A DNA stretch of 64,000 nt from positions 1 through 64,000 of the forward strand of contig JAWUWW010000042.1 of assembly GCA_034111645.1 (NCBI GenBank). The letters run 5' to 3'. The notes under the pieces were generated by a model that worked only from the letters and a program-made list of their open reading frames with translations, had not been told where the DNA came from and did no database searches. The number at the start of each line of letters is the position of its first letter. The stretch's first letter is position 1. Positions 17,314-27,076 of the stretch are shown piece by piece. A program made the translations under genes and the position numbers. This DNA comes from CANLBN01 sp034111645. GTDB taxonomy: Bacteria; Pseudomonadota; Gammaproteobacteria; Pseudomonadales; Cellvibrionaceae.

Positions 17314-19386
17314 TTATTTAACAGCAACACTCATGGCTGTTGGTGGCTTTGTGAGTGTATGAGCTAGTCGTACGCCTTCATCAATGGCTCTTTTTGCATC
17401 TATTTCTGCAGCTAGTAAAGCGCCACCAATAATGTGTACATTTACATTCTGATTTTTAAGTAAGTTATATAATTCGTTATTAGAAATCTGACCCGAGCAA
17501 ATTATAACGTTATCGACCTCTAGAGTTTTTTCTTTGCCGTTAATATTTATTAGCAAACCTTTATCGGTGATTTCTTTATATTCAACGCCGGTAAGCATTT
17601 CTATGCCTTTATCAAGCAATGATTTCCTGTGTATCCAGCCGGTAGTTTTACCAAGGCCCTTGCCCATTTTAGTGGTGCTTCGCTGTAGTAAATAAATTTT
17701 ACGAGCACTTGTCGCTGGTTTTTTGGGCTTAATCGCGCCCCGATTTTTATAGCTAGTATCAATACCCCATTCTTCAAAAAAAGCTTTTTTATCTAAAGAA
17801 GTAGGTAGTGTATTGGGTTTGTGTGCTAAAAATTCTGCACAATCAAAACCAATGCCTCCAGCCCCAATAAGAGCCAACGTTTGACCCACCTTGTGCTTTT
17901 TCCAAATTAAATCTTGATAGGTAAGCACGTGAGGTAAATTTATTCCCGGAATCGATGGGATTCTTGGACGTATACCCGTAGAAATAATAACTTCGTCATA
18001 GACGTTAGCTAAATTATCGGGTGTTACCTCTGTATTAAGTTTTAAAGTGATGTTGAGTTTTTCAATGTGATACTTAAAATAACGCAGAGTTTCTTTAAAT
18101 TCTTCTTTTCCTGGTATTTCTTTAGCGATATTAAACTGGCCGCCAATTTCATGGCTGCGTTCATAAACGGTCACTTTATTGCCTAATTGTGCAGCTTCTA
18201 TTGCAAATGAAAGTCCAGCAGGCCCCGCACCAATGACGGCAAAATGTTTTTGTTGAACGTGGCTTGAGGCATCAGTCGCAATAAAGTCCAATTCATGACA
18301 GGCTTTAGGATTAACTAAGCAACTTGCAATTTTTTGCTTAAATACATGATCAAGGCAAGCTTGATTGCAAGCAATGCATGTGTTGATGGCATCTGCTTGG
18401 TCAGCAGCCGCTTTTGCTAAAAAGTAAGGGTCGGCTAAAAACGGGCGCGCCATACATACCATATCGGCTTGATGGCTAGATAAGATTTCTTCGATAACCT
18501 TGGGGGTGTTAATCCTGTTAGTGGTAATTAAGGGTGTCGATATTTCTTGCTTAAGTTTTTCTGTAATCCAAGTAAATGCAGCCTTTGGGACCATTGTCGC
18601 TATTGTCGGCACCCGTGCTTCATGCCAGCCAATACCCGTATTAATCAAATCAACACCTGCGGTCTCGAGAGCTTTTGCAAAGATGATTACTTCTTCCCAT
18701 GTAGATCCTTGATCTACTAAGTCGAGCATAGAAAGTCTAAAGATGATAATAAACTCTTTGCCCACTTTATCGCGAATTGCACTAATTATATCGAGAGGAA
18801 ATCGAATTCGATTACTAATGTCGCCACCATATTTATCACTTCTTTTATTAGTTCTTGGCGCCACAAACTGATTAATTAAGTATCCTTCTGAACCCATAAT
18901 TTCGATGCCATCATAGCCGGCCTTTTTTGCAAGCTTGGCACAGTTAGCAAAATCACGAATTGTTTTTTTGACACCCCAAGTGCTTAGTGCGCGTGGCGTA
19001 AAAGGAGAAATGGGAGATTTAATACGGGACGGCGCGCAACATAAAGGATGATAGCCATAACGCCCTGAGTGAAGTATTTGTAGACAAATTTTTACACCAT
19101 CTGTTTCGTGAACCGCATCAGTAATAATTTTATGCTTGCCAACTTGCCAAGAAAAACTCAGCTGAGATGAATGCGGAGCAACGCGACCTGAAAAGTTAGG
19201 TGAAATGCCACCGGTAATAATTAATCCTACCCCGCCCTTTGCACGCTCACGAAAGTACGCCGCCATTTTTTCAGAGCCATTGTCAGCTTCTTCAAGACCG
19301 GTATGCATAGATCCCATAACAACACGGTTTTTAAGTTCAGTAAAACCTAGGTTTAATGGCTTAAAAATATGAGGGTAGGGTTGCAT
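17314..19386 (-). CDS. fadH: 2,4-dienoyl-CoA reductase (NADPH)
   Basis: A 690-residue flavo-iron-sulfur enzyme. The Old-Yellow-type TIM barrel (about 1-330) begins FKPLNLGFTELKNRVVMGSM; the 4Fe-4S cysteines lie in CIACNQACLDH and the following SCLVNP; the C-terminal half has FAD (AVIGAGPAGLSFAIEAA) and NADPH (ALIGAGGIGFDCAEFL) Rossmann folds. It reduces 2,4-dienoyl-CoA, needed to oxidise polyunsaturated fatty acids. E. coli fadH is a lone gene; here it lies in the fad cluster. It is 22 bases upstream of fadI. Confidence 0.94.
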   Translation of the reverse strand: MQPYPHIFKPLNLGFTELKNRVVMGSMHTGLEEADNGSEKMAAYFRERAKGGVGLIITGGISPNFSGRVAPHSSQLSFSWQVGKHKIITDAVHETDGVKICLQILHSGRYGYHPLCCAPSRIKSPISPFTPRALSTWGVKKTIRDFANCAKLAKKAGYDGIEIMGSEGYLINQFVAPRTNKRSDKYGGDISNRIRFPLDIISAIRDKVGKEFIIIFRLSMLDLVDQGSTWEEVIIFAKALETAGVDLINTGIGWHEARVPTIATMVPKAAFTWITEKLKQEISTPLITTNRINTPKVIEEILSSHQADMVCMARPFLADPYFLAKAAADQADAINTCIACNQACLDHVFKQKIASCLVNPKACHELDFIATDASSHVQQKHFAVIGAGPAGLSFAIEAAQLGNKVTVYERSHEIGGQFNIAKEIPGKEEFKETLRYFKYHIEKLNITLKLNTEVTPDNLANVYDEVIISTGIRPRIPSIPGINLPHVLTYQDLIWKKHKVGQTLALIGAGGIGFDCAEFLAHKPNTLPTSLDKKAFFEEWGIDTSYKNRGAIKPKKPATSARKIYLLQRSTTKMGKGLGKTTGWIHRKSLLDKGIEMLTGVEYKEITDKGLLININGKEKTLEVDNVIICSGQISNNELYNLLKNQNVNVHIIGGALLAAEIDAKRAIDEGVRLAHTLTKPPTAMSVAVK

Positions 19387-19457
19387 ATCAATAAATCTCG
19401 TAAAATTAAAACTAACAATTATTTGTTAAGAAGGTTTATGTGTTCATTGTTTATAAC

Positions 19458-19496
19458 AGTCTGGCAAACAATAAAGCACTTTATGTTTGCCAGACT
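19458..19496 (-). repeat. Strong hairpin between fadD and fadH
   Basis: A near-perfect dyad: 12 bp (19458-19469 with 19485-19496) plus a further 6 bp inside (ATAAAG/CTTTAT) with one bulged A and a 2-base loop. No T-run follows on the minus strand, so it looks like an mRNA processing or stabilising hairpin inside the operon rather than a terminator. Confidence 0.65.
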
Positions 19497-19515
19497 TGTA
19501 TATTTAACCTTTATA

Positions 19516-21171
19516 TTAGCGTAAATTTTTCCGTAAAATTTTGCCGACATTAGATTTTGGTAACTCATCTATAAATACAATTTCTTTAGGACATTTATAA
19601 GCCGTTAATTGTTCTCTACAATAAGTGCTTACTTCTTTTTCGGTTAAGTCTTCATTATTTTTTACGATAAAAACTTTGACTGCTTCGCCAGATGAGGGAT
19701 AAGGTATTCCAATAGCAGCGGCCTCTAAAATGTCTTGATGCAGCATCAGTACCGCTTCAATCTCATTTGGAAATACATTAAACCCAGATACTAAAATCAT
19801 ATCTTTTTTACGATCAAGTATTTTAACGTAGCCTTGCGCATTTATAGTGGCGAAGTCACCGGTTCTGAAGTATCCATCTTTGGTGAAGGCTTTTTGAGTT
19901 TCGTCTGGTCGCTTCCAGTAACCTTGAGTAACTTGTGGACCTTTAATACATAGCTCACCTTCGGTATCAATACCTAGATCATTATCATCTTCATCTTTAA
20001 CTTGGATAAAAGTAGATGGCAGTGGCAAACCAATAAAGCCATTGTACTCTTTCAAGTCTAAAGGGTTAATAGTTGCCGCCGGCGATGTCTCTGTTAAACC
20101 ATAGGCCTCAATAATGGGTGTGCCAGTTATTTTTTTCCAGTCATCGGCAACATCCCGAGTAACAGACATTCCACCAGAAAGTGTTAGCTTCAGATGGCTA
20201 AAGTCAATATTTTTAAAGTCTTCTACATTCATTAACTTTCGGTAAAGAGTATTAACGCCGGTAATACAGTTAAATTTATTTTTCTTAAGTATTTTTACAA
20301 AACCCTGAAAATCTTTTGGATTAGTTATTAGTAAGTTAGTACAACCTAATGACATCATGGTTAATATATTCGCTGTCATCGAAAAAATATGGTAAATAGG
20401 TAGTGGTGCGACGATAACATCCTTGCCTGCTGTTAAAGTAGTACCTATCCATGCCCTTGCTTGTAACATATTGGCCACGAGGTTTCCGTGAGTAAGTATT
20501 GCACCTTTTGAAACACCCGTAGTGCCGCCTGTATATTGTAAAAACAGAATATCTTCATGGTTAAGTTTGGCCTCAATGACACTTGACGAATTGCCACTTT
20601 TAATAGCTTGCTTGAAATGCATTAAGTTAGGGATGTAAAATTGTGGGATAACCCTTTTAACATAACGTAACACAGAGTTAATGATAATACTGCTTGGAAA
20701 CTTTAAGCAATCTCCAACTTTAGTTACAATAGCCCGCTTAAGTTGTGTTTTAGGAAAGGCTTCGGCCACAGTATCACCAAAATTTTCTAAGAACAGAATA
20801 GTCTCTACGCGTGCATCATTTAATTGATGGATCAATTCACGTGGCTTATAAAGTGGATCAACATTGACTATGATAATACCTAGACGCATCGCAGCGAATA
20901 ATGCAATTGGGTACTGCAAAATGTTAGGTAGCATTATTGCTATTGTGTCGCCTTTTTTTAGGTTTAAGGTATTTTGTAAAAAATCAGAAAATTTTAGAGA
21001 GTGCTCATTAACTTCGGCAAAAGTCATCGTCGTGCCAAAATTAGAGTAAGCAATACAGTCAGGATAATTCTTACAGGCATATGCCAATACATCTGGCACT
21101 GATGCAAAATCATCAATGTTAATATCGTCGGGAGTATTTTTTGGGTATGAGTCTAACCAGAAACGTTTCAT
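19516..21171 (-). CDS. fadD: Long-chain fatty acid-CoA ligase
   Basis: A 551-residue adenylate-forming enzyme. The phosphate-binding loop is LQYTGGTTGVSKGA (about residues 213-226), followed by EAYGLTETSP, the RTGDFATINAQGYVKILDRKKDMI block and the C-terminal catalytic Lys in PKSNVGKILRKNL. It activates fatty acids to acyl-CoA via acyl-AMP at the inner membrane. The length and motif order match E. coli FadD (561). It sits 49 bases after the TetR gene and heads the run fadD-fadH-fadI-fadJ. Confidence 0.93.
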   Translation of the reverse strand: MKRFWLDSYPKNTPDDINIDDFASVPDVLAYACKNYPDCIAYSNFGTTMTFAEVNEHSLKFSDFLQNTLNLKKGDTIAIMLPNILQYPIALFAAMRLGIIIVNVDPLYKPRELIHQLNDARVETILFLENFGDTVAEAFPKTQLKRAIVTKVGDCLKFPSSIIINSVLRYVKRVIPQFYIPNLMHFKQAIKSGNSSSVIEAKLNHEDILFLQYTGGTTGVSKGAILTHGNLVANMLQARAWIGTTLTAGKDVIVAPLPIYHIFSMTANILTMMSLGCTNLLITNPKDFQGFVKILKKNKFNCITGVNTLYRKLMNVEDFKNIDFSHLKLTLSGGMSVTRDVADDWKKITGTPIIEAYGLTETSPAATINPLDLKEYNGFIGLPLPSTFIQVKDEDDNDLGIDTEGELCIKGPQVTQGYWKRPDETQKAFTKDGYFRTGDFATINAQGYVKILDRKKDMILVSGFNVFPNEIEAVLMLHQDILEAAAIGIPYPSSGEAVKVFIVKNNEDLTEKEVSTYCREQLTAYKCPKEIVFIDELPKSNVGKILRKNLR

Positions 21172-21220
21172 AATCTTAACCTGTCAGTTTTTATTTTGAT
21201 ATTATCAAAATTAAGTTGTG

Positions 21221-21937
21221 TTAAATTCTCAGTAGCTTTTTTGTCATTCTAAAAAGGTGCTCAGAGTATTGTTCGAGATCAATATTTTTAGCTTTATTCT
21301 TCCAGGGCTTTAAATACCAGTCTTGCAAAACAATTAGGATAGTTGAGCTTACAAAGTACGAGCTGTTGACATCAAAAATACCTTTATCAACACCAGACTG
21401 GATGATCTTTTCTAAAGTAGCTATCGTATTTAGTTCTATATTCTTTGATTTTATTTGGTTTTCTGTCGACAGTGATCGTGTTTCAAAGTACAGAAAAAAG
21501 AACCAAGGTTGTAATATAGTGCCACTATATAAGTAACTTCTTATCGCTATTTCAAGGCTACTGAGCTCGTCTGTTTCTTTGAGAGCAGCTTGATTGTTTT
21601 TTTCAGACACTAGCTCAACTATATCGAGCACCATCAGCGCTATATCTTCTTTTTTGGTTAAGCACGAATATAATCCTCCCATGCTCAAACCAGTATCTCT
21701 TGACAGATCTCGAAGAGACATTTCATGAAAACCTATCTTGGCAGATAGTTTAAAGGTTGACTCAAATACCTTTTTAAGATTTGCAGAGGCGACTGCAACC
21801 TTTTTTGATTTTATTAAATCTTGGTTTCGCTCAAACAATAAGTTGTATAAATTTTGGTCTTGATACTCAAATTGATCACTATATTTTTTGAAGTTATTAA
21901 TGTTCTTTGTATTGCTTAAATCCAGCGTTAAATCCAT
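21221..21937 (-). CDS. TetR family regulator of the fad locus
   Basis: A 238-residue protein with a TetR helix-turn-helix at about residues 72-95 (MSLRDLSRDTGLSMGGLYSC followed by KKEDIA). An N-terminal stretch of about 45 residues before the DNA-binding domain is longer than usual. It lies between fadD and the divergent fadE, so it most likely represses both directions and is released by acyl-CoA or fatty acid, as FadR or PsrA-like TetR proteins are. That role is inferred from context only; the ligand domain is not recognisable by eye. Confidence 0.85.
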   Translation of the reverse strand: MDLTLDLSNTKNINNFKKYSDQFEYQDQNLYNLLFERNQDLIKSKKVAVASANLKKVFESTFKLSAKIGFHEMSLRDLSRDTGLSMGGLYSCLTKKEDIALMVLDIVELVSEKNNQAALKETDELSSLEIAIRSYLYSGTILQPWFFFLYFETRSLSTENQIKSKNIELNTIATLEKIIQSGVDKGIFDVNSSYFVSSTILIVLQDWYLKPWKNKAKNIDLEQYSEHLFRMTKKLLRI

Positions 21938-22048
21938 GATTGGAGCATCCTTATTATAGAGTTACATTTGAAGCAGTTACTTTTTAAGTTTGAAAACATT
22001 ATAAATACTGCTTGTATATATTTGGCAGTAATACTAACATGGAATAGT

Positions 22049-22064
22049 GAGCGAGCGCTCGTTT
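22049..22064. promoter_or_regulatory. Palindromic operator candidate between the TetR gene and fadE
   Basis: CGAGCGCTCG (22052-22061) is a perfect 10-bp palindrome in an otherwise AT-rich divergent gap, 50 bases before the fadE start. Its size and centre fit TetR-family operators. It probably binds the adjacent regulator. Confidence 0.55.
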
Positions 22065-22111
22065 TTGAGTAAAATACTTATATCTATATTATCTATGTGT
22101 AGAGGTGAAAA

Positions 22112-24583
22112 ATGACTTTGTTTTTTCTTTTGGCGATTGTGGGGGTGATTCTTTACAGTGCTTTTGTTAAGGCCTCTTTATTGAAGACAGGCATCTTCTT
22201 AGCAGTATTAACTGCTATCAAGATAGTTGTATCGGGCTTTGGTTTTTTGGCATTGCTTATGGTGATGCTAACGGTGGCTATAATAGTGCTTGGCCAAGCC
22301 CCACTTCGTAAAAAGTACCTGAGTAAATCAATTTTCGAATGGTTCCGCAGCGTATTACCTGAAATATCCCAAACCGAGCAAGAAGCAATTGACGCGGGTA
22401 CGGTTTGGTGGGATGGAGAGCTATTTAGTGGACAGCCTCATTGGAAAAAATTATTAGATCTTCCAAAACCAGCTCTAACGGCTGACGAGCAAGCATTTAT
22501 GGACGGCCCTGTTAAAGAGCTGTGTGGCATGGCTGATAAATGGGATATAAATCATAATATCGCCGTTATTCCTGAGAATATTGTTAAATTTATTAAAGAT
22601 AAAGGTTTTTTAGGGATGATTATTCCTAAAGAATACGGTGGTCTCGATCTTTCTGGCATGGCACAAGCAGAAGTATTAAGCAGAACGTCTATATGTGGTG
22701 GCTGTATTGGTAATTTCATTGGTGTTCCTAACTCTTTAGGGCCTGGTGAGTTGCTCATAAAATATGGTACTGAAGACCAGAAGAATTATTATCTGCCTCG
22801 TCTTGCTAAAGGTGTCGAGGTTCCTTGTTTTGCACTAACTGGTCCTTTAGCGGGTTCAGATGCAACCTCGCTACCAGATAAAGGTGTTATTTGTAAGGGT
22901 GAATTTAACGGTAAAAATATCTTAGGCATTAAACTCACCTTCGAAAAACGTTACATCACTCTAGCGCCCATTGCCACACTCATAGGTTTAGCCTTCCAGC
23001 TAGAAGATCCAGACCATCTATTGGGCGAAAAGGATGAATATGGGATCACTTGTGCGTTAATTCCACGCGAGACAAAAGGTATTAGTATTGGTCGTCGCCA
23101 TAAGCCAATTGGTGATGCCTTTATTAACGGGCCCATATTTGGTGAGGAAGTTTTTATTCCGCTAGATTATATTATTGGTGGAGCAGAAATGGCCGGTAAA
23201 GGTTGGACTATGCTAGTTAACTGTTTATCGGTAGGTCGCTGTGTGACATTACCCAGTATCTCCGACGGTTATGCTAAACAAATGTTGTCGGGTACCTCTG
23301 CATACGCGTCGCTGCGGCAACAGTTTGGTTTGCCTATCAGCTTGTTTGAAGGCGTTCAAAAGCCACTCGCTCGTATCGCAGGTTTTAGCTATATTATTCA
23401 TGCTTCTGTTACACATACTGTTCAAGCACTTTCTTATGGCGAAAAGCCAAGCGTTCCATCAGCTATTTTAAAATATCATACTACTGAAATGGCACGTCAA
23501 TGCTCTATCGATGCGATGGATATTCAAGGTGGTAAAGCTGTTATGACAGGCCCCAAAAACTATGTAGCCGATGCTTATAGTTCGGTCCCGATTTTGATTA
23601 CAGTTGAGGGTGCAAATATTATGACCCGCAACTTAATGATATTTGGCCAAGGTGCGACTCGCAGCCATCCCTTTGTATTGCGTGAGATGGAATTAGCAGG
23701 CATGCCACTCAACGACGAGACCGTTAGTGAATTTGATAAAACTTTCTTTGGTCATGTGGGCTTCACCATTTCTAATGCAGCACGCTCATTAATTTTAGGA
23801 TTAACAGGCGCTAAATTTGGTGTCGTTGAGGGAAGTAATAAGCTCGAGCAACACTACCGTGATCTTAACCGATTAAGTAGTGCTTTTGCTCTAGTTGCCG
23901 ATGTTTCAATGCTAACGCTACAATCAAAACTTAAGTTTAAAGAAATGCTTTCTGCGCGTTTGGGTGATTTATTAAGTACTTTATATCTGGCCAGTATGGT
24001 TCTTAAGCATTATGAAAACGAAGGCTGTCCCGAAGAAGAATATCCATTGGTGCTCTGGAGTATGAACTACTTAACGAATCAGTATCAAGTGGCGATGCAA
24101 GAGATTATTCAAAACTACCCGAACAAGTTATTAGCAATGAAATTAAAGTTTTTGGTGTTTCCGTTAGGGGCAAGATTTAATGCACCAAGCGATGCGCTTG
24201 ACACAAAAATATCCAACTTGTTTACCAAGGATACTGAAACCCGTCGACGTCATTTGCAAACTGTATATGTTGAAAATACGCCAACAAATCCATTGGGTCA
24301 ATTAGATGCAGTTTTCAAACAGCGCGATGAAGTTAAGCCATTGTTTGATAAAATTAAAGAAGGCGTAAAAGCCGGTAAAGTTAAGCGCGGTTTAGGTCGC
24401 TTCCAAATCGAGATGGCACTGGCAGCCGATGTTATTTCTGAGACAGAAGCTAAAACACTGCTAAATTACAATAAGGCGTTAATGGAAGTTATTCATGTTG
24501 ATCATTTTGATGAACGCGAGCTTGTCCGACAAGCAGTAGATTTAAGTGATTCAAATGATCATAAGAAATCTTCAGCAGCTTAA
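22112..24583 (+). CDS. fadE: Acyl-CoA dehydrogenase, FadE type
   Basis: An 823-residue protein, like the 814-residue E. coli FadE. Two N-terminal hydrophobic segments (about 1-65) should tie it to the membrane; the acyl-CoA dehydrogenase core follows (LGMIIPKEYGGLDLSGMAQA, CFALTGPLAGSDATSLPD, YVADAYSSVPILITVEGANI) and the long FadE-specific C-terminal domain completes it. It catalyses the first, FAD-linked step of beta-oxidation. Start at the ATG with a GAGGTG ribosome site 4-5 bases upstream. It is divergent from the TetR-fadD operon. Confidence 0.96.
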   Translation: MTLFFLLAIVGVILYSAFVKASLLKTGIFLAVLTAIKIVVSGFGFLALLMVMLTVAIIVLGQAPLRKKYLSKSIFEWFRSVLPEISQTEQEAIDAGTVWWDGELFSGQPHWKKLLDLPKPALTADEQAFMDGPVKELCGMADKWDINHNIAVIPENIVKFIKDKGFLGMIIPKEYGGLDLSGMAQAEVLSRTSICGGCIGNFIGVPNSLGPGELLIKYGTEDQKNYYLPRLAKGVEVPCFALTGPLAGSDATSLPDKGVICKGEFNGKNILGIKLTFEKRYITLAPIATLIGLAFQLEDPDHLLGEKDEYGITCALIPRETKGISIGRRHKPIGDAFINGPIFGEEVFIPLDYIIGGAEMAGKGWTMLVNCLSVGRCVTLPSISDGYAKQMLSGTSAYASLRQQFGLPISLFEGVQKPLARIAGFSYIIHASVTHTVQALSYGEKPSVPSAILKYHTTEMARQCSIDAMDIQGGKAVMTGPKNYVADAYSSVPILITVEGANIMTRNLMIFGQGATRSHPFVLREMELAGMPLNDETVSEFDKTFFGHVGFTISNAARSLILGLTGAKFGVVEGSNKLEQHYRDLNRLSSAFALVADVSMLTLQSKLKFKEMLSARLGDLLSTLYLASMVLKHYENEGCPEEEYPLVLWSMNYLTNQYQVAMQEIIQNYPNKLLAMKLKFLVFPLGARFNAPSDALDTKISNLFTKDTETRRRHLQTVYVENTPTNPLGQLDAVFKQRDEVKPLFDKIKEGVKAGKVKRGLGRFQIEMALAADVISETEAKTLLNYNKALMEVIHVDHFDERELVRQAVDLSDSNDHKKSSAA

Positions 24584-24657
24584 TTATTTTTTAAAAAGTC
24601 AAGCAACTAGATGAGTTATATGATTTTTGAGTGATCGTAGCTTAAATAAATAATCAT

Positions 24658-24696
24658 AAAAAAGGTCGCTATTGTATTAATCATAGCGACCTTTTT
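24658..24696. terminator. Bidirectional terminator between fadE and the shikimate-kinase gene
   Basis: AAAAAAGGTCGCTAT (24658-24672) pairs with ATAGCGACCTTTTT (24683-24696) across a 10-base loop; A- and T-runs on either side suit both converging transcripts. Confidence 0.88.
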
Positions 24697-24753
24697 ATTA
24701 GCTATATTTATCAGGCTCAATATTACTTGTACTTCAAGGACTAAATAATTTTG

Positions 24754-25260
24754 TTATTGAGCGTTGTAGCTATTAATAGCTTCAAATAAAGCGTCCATTT
24801 GTATAAAGTTGTTATTATCAATCGTTATATCTGCATGTTTTTTATAAAGTGGAACACGTTCATTATAAATATCCTCTAATGTCTGGCCTTTAGCCTTAGC
24901 AATACCACGGCTATTTTCGCTATTAGTAATTCGCTTTTTAATTTCAGCAAAACTAACGTCTAAATATATAACAATGCCCTGAGACTTAAGATTTTGCATG
25001 CCGCTATCGCTATAAACGGCGCTGCCACCGGTTGCTACTAGTGCTTTATGTATTTTTAGTTGCCTTAATTCTTCGGCTTCTATCTCTCGCAGAACTTCGT
25101 GACCATCGGTATCGACAATATCTTGTAACAAGCGACCTTGGTTGGTTTGAATCAACAGGTCTGTATCAATAAACTCTAAACCTAAATGTTTGGCGAGTTG
25201 AACGCCAACGGTGCTCTTTCCTGAACCCGGCATACCAATTAAAATGATATTATCTTTCAT
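24754..25260 (-). CDS. Shikimate kinase family protein
   Basis: A 168-residue P-loop kinase: Walker A GMPGSGKST (residues 9-17), the DTD motif (about 33-35), and RVPLYKKHADI near the C-terminus with the conserved Arg. Shikimate kinase makes shikimate 3-phosphate in aromatic amino acid synthesis. The usual GGG of the shikimate-binding loop reads ATGGSAV here, and the gene is not beside aroB as aroK normally is. It may therefore be a second isozyme or a paralogue with another substrate. Confidence 0.8.
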   Translation of the reverse strand: MKDNIILIGMPGSGKSTVGVQLAKHLGLEFIDTDLLIQTNQGRLLQDIVDTDGHEVLREIEAEELRQLKIHKALVATGGSAVYSDSGMQNLKSQGIVIYLDVSFAEIKKRITNSENSRGIAKAKGQTLEDIYNERVPLYKKHADITIDNNNFIQMDALFEAINSYNAQ

Positions 25261-25315
25261 GTATTACTCTTTAAAGATGAAAACCTAACTATTTTCGGTC
25301 TTGTGAATCACACTA

Positions 25316-25864
25316 ATGAATACAAATCTATCAGATGTAGACTTATCATTGTTGGACTTTTCGACAGCATTCTATGCTAAACCCAAGATACAGTCAGCAT
25401 GTTTAATACTACAAGATCAATATGGAATGAATGTTCCACTGCTACTATGTTGCTGCTGGGCAGGGCTGCACAATGGGGCATTACCCGAGCAACTATTACA
25501 AAAAATGAAGCAATATACCGAGACTTATTCGCTTCAGACAATTGAGCCGCTTCGGGCTATTCGTAAAGCAATGAAAAATAACCATGATCGCGAATGGCCG
25601 ATAACCTTAAATGATTGGCAAGATTTGCGCGAGGGTATAAAAAAAATCGAGTTAAGTGCTGAGTATTCATTGCTCGCAAGCCTAGAAAAACTAATTGTAA
25701 ACAGTCAATTTAAGCCGTTAATCGCTCGGCAAAAAGCGAATATACAAGCAAATTGTAGCGCTAATATAGCGGTTTGTTTTGAATCGGTTGATTTCGATCA
25801 TGGTAAAGCTAAAGATTCTTTAGTCTCTATATTTGATGTTATTTGTTCGTTAGAAGATCATTAG
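25316..25864 (+). CDS. TIGR02444 family protein
   Basis: A 182-residue protein of unknown function. The start LLDFSTAFYAKPKIQSACL followed by LQDQYGMNVPLLLCCCWAGL is the hallmark of the TIGR02444 family of gammaproteobacteria. It has no signal peptide and no clear catalytic motif. It is divergent from the shikimate-kinase-like gene, with 55 bases between them. No function is claimed. Confidence 0.75.
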   Translation: MNTNLSDVDLSLLDFSTAFYAKPKIQSACLILQDQYGMNVPLLLCCCWAGLHNGALPEQLLQKMKQYTETYSLQTIEPLRAIRKAMKNNHDREWPITLNDWQDLREGIKKIELSAEYSLLASLEKLIVNSQFKPLIARQKANIQANCSANIAVCFESVDFDHGKAKDSLVSIFDVICSLEDH

Positions 25865-25997
25865 CGTTAAATTTATAGTGTCAAGTTCATCACTGATTTT
25901 TTGCTCAATCTCATTCATTTGCTGTTTATTAATATTTGCTTTTAAAGAATTTGCATGATCAAATTGATCGACTATTGATCTGATTGCAGTGCTTTTT

Positions 25998-26909
25998 ATG
26001 TTTATAGACTTTAAATGGTTTGAAGATTTTTTGAGTTTAGCCAGAAATAATAACTTCTCACGTGCGGCTGAAGAGCGGCACGTTACTCAATCAGCGTTTT
26101 CTAGAAGAATCAAAGCCTTGGAGCTTTGGTTAGGCGTGCCTCTGGTTGATCGAAGTACTTATCCTACCGAATTGACGAAAGAGGGAAAGGTTTTTACTAA
26201 AAAAGCTCGAGAAGTTGTGTTAATGATGCATGGCATTAAAAACGAATTTCATGAAATGAGATTGAAGGGCGAACATACACTTCATTTTACTTCCTTACAT
26301 ACAACAGCTCTAACGTTTTTCCCTAAATGGATAATTAGCATCGAGCGTGATCTCGGTGTTATTAATACTCGCTTAGATGCAGATAGTCTGCACAACTGCG
26401 TACAAAATATGACAGAGGCTGAATATGACTTTTTAATTGCGTCAACGCATCCCGATGTTCCCGTTTTATTAGACCCCCAAGATTATCCGTCTCTGGTTAT
26501 TGGTCACGACCGTCTTATTCCTGTTTCTGTGCCCAACAAGGATATGCAGCCAAAGCATAATTTGCCCGGTACTGCCAAAGTCCCCACATCTTTATTGGCT
26601 TACCCCGAAAGTGCTTATTTTGGACGCCTAGTCGATGCATTAATGAAGCGTCAAAACGTTGTTTGTTATCTAGAAGATCGTTATATGAACTCTTTTGCGG
26701 ATGCTATTCGTTCTATGGCGCTAGAGGGAAGCGGACTTGCTTGGTTGCCAGAAAGTATGATTTTAGATGATTTGGCCATGGGTCGATTTGTTGTTGTGCC
26801 CGGAGATGACTGGATAATAGACCTAGATATTCGCATATATCGTAATTTGGCATCTACGCGTCCACAAGTGAATATGTTATGGGATTATTTTCTACAAAAA
26901 TATCAGTAA
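25998..26909 (+). CDS. LysR family transcriptional regulator
   Basis: About 303 residues. The winged helix at the N-terminus (FKWFEDFLSLARNNNFSRAA, then RHVTQSAFSRRIKALE) is typical LysR; the rest is the effector-binding domain. The frame could start at a GTG (25989) but the ATG at 25998 gives the normal LysR beginning. It precedes the PLP enzyme and the acidic amino acid transporter on the same strand, about 170 bases away, and probably activates them in response to their substrate. Confidence 0.9.
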   Translation: MFIDFKWFEDFLSLARNNNFSRAAEERHVTQSAFSRRIKALELWLGVPLVDRSTYPTELTKEGKVFTKKAREVVLMMHGIKNEFHEMRLKGEHTLHFTSLHTTALTFFPKWIISIERDLGVINTRLDADSLHNCVQNMTEAEYDFLIASTHPDVPVLLDPQDYPSLVIGHDRLIPVSVPNKDMQPKHNLPGTAKVPTSLLAYPESAYFGRLVDALMKRQNVVCYLEDRYMNSFADAIRSMALEGSGLAWLPESMILDDLAMGRFVVVPGDDWIIDLDIRIYRNLASTRPQVNMLWDYFLQKYQ

Positions 26910-27076
26910 TTTATATAATTAATCCTTGATTTTATGAGGGGTTTGTTAAACTATGCATATTAGGAATAGTTTTAGGAGGTTTTAGCATTGGATTCAAATT
27001 GACTGCTCAAGTTAGTGTTTGGTCATTAAAAATTTATGATAAACAAATCAACTCCTCAATATAGGCACAATTATTT

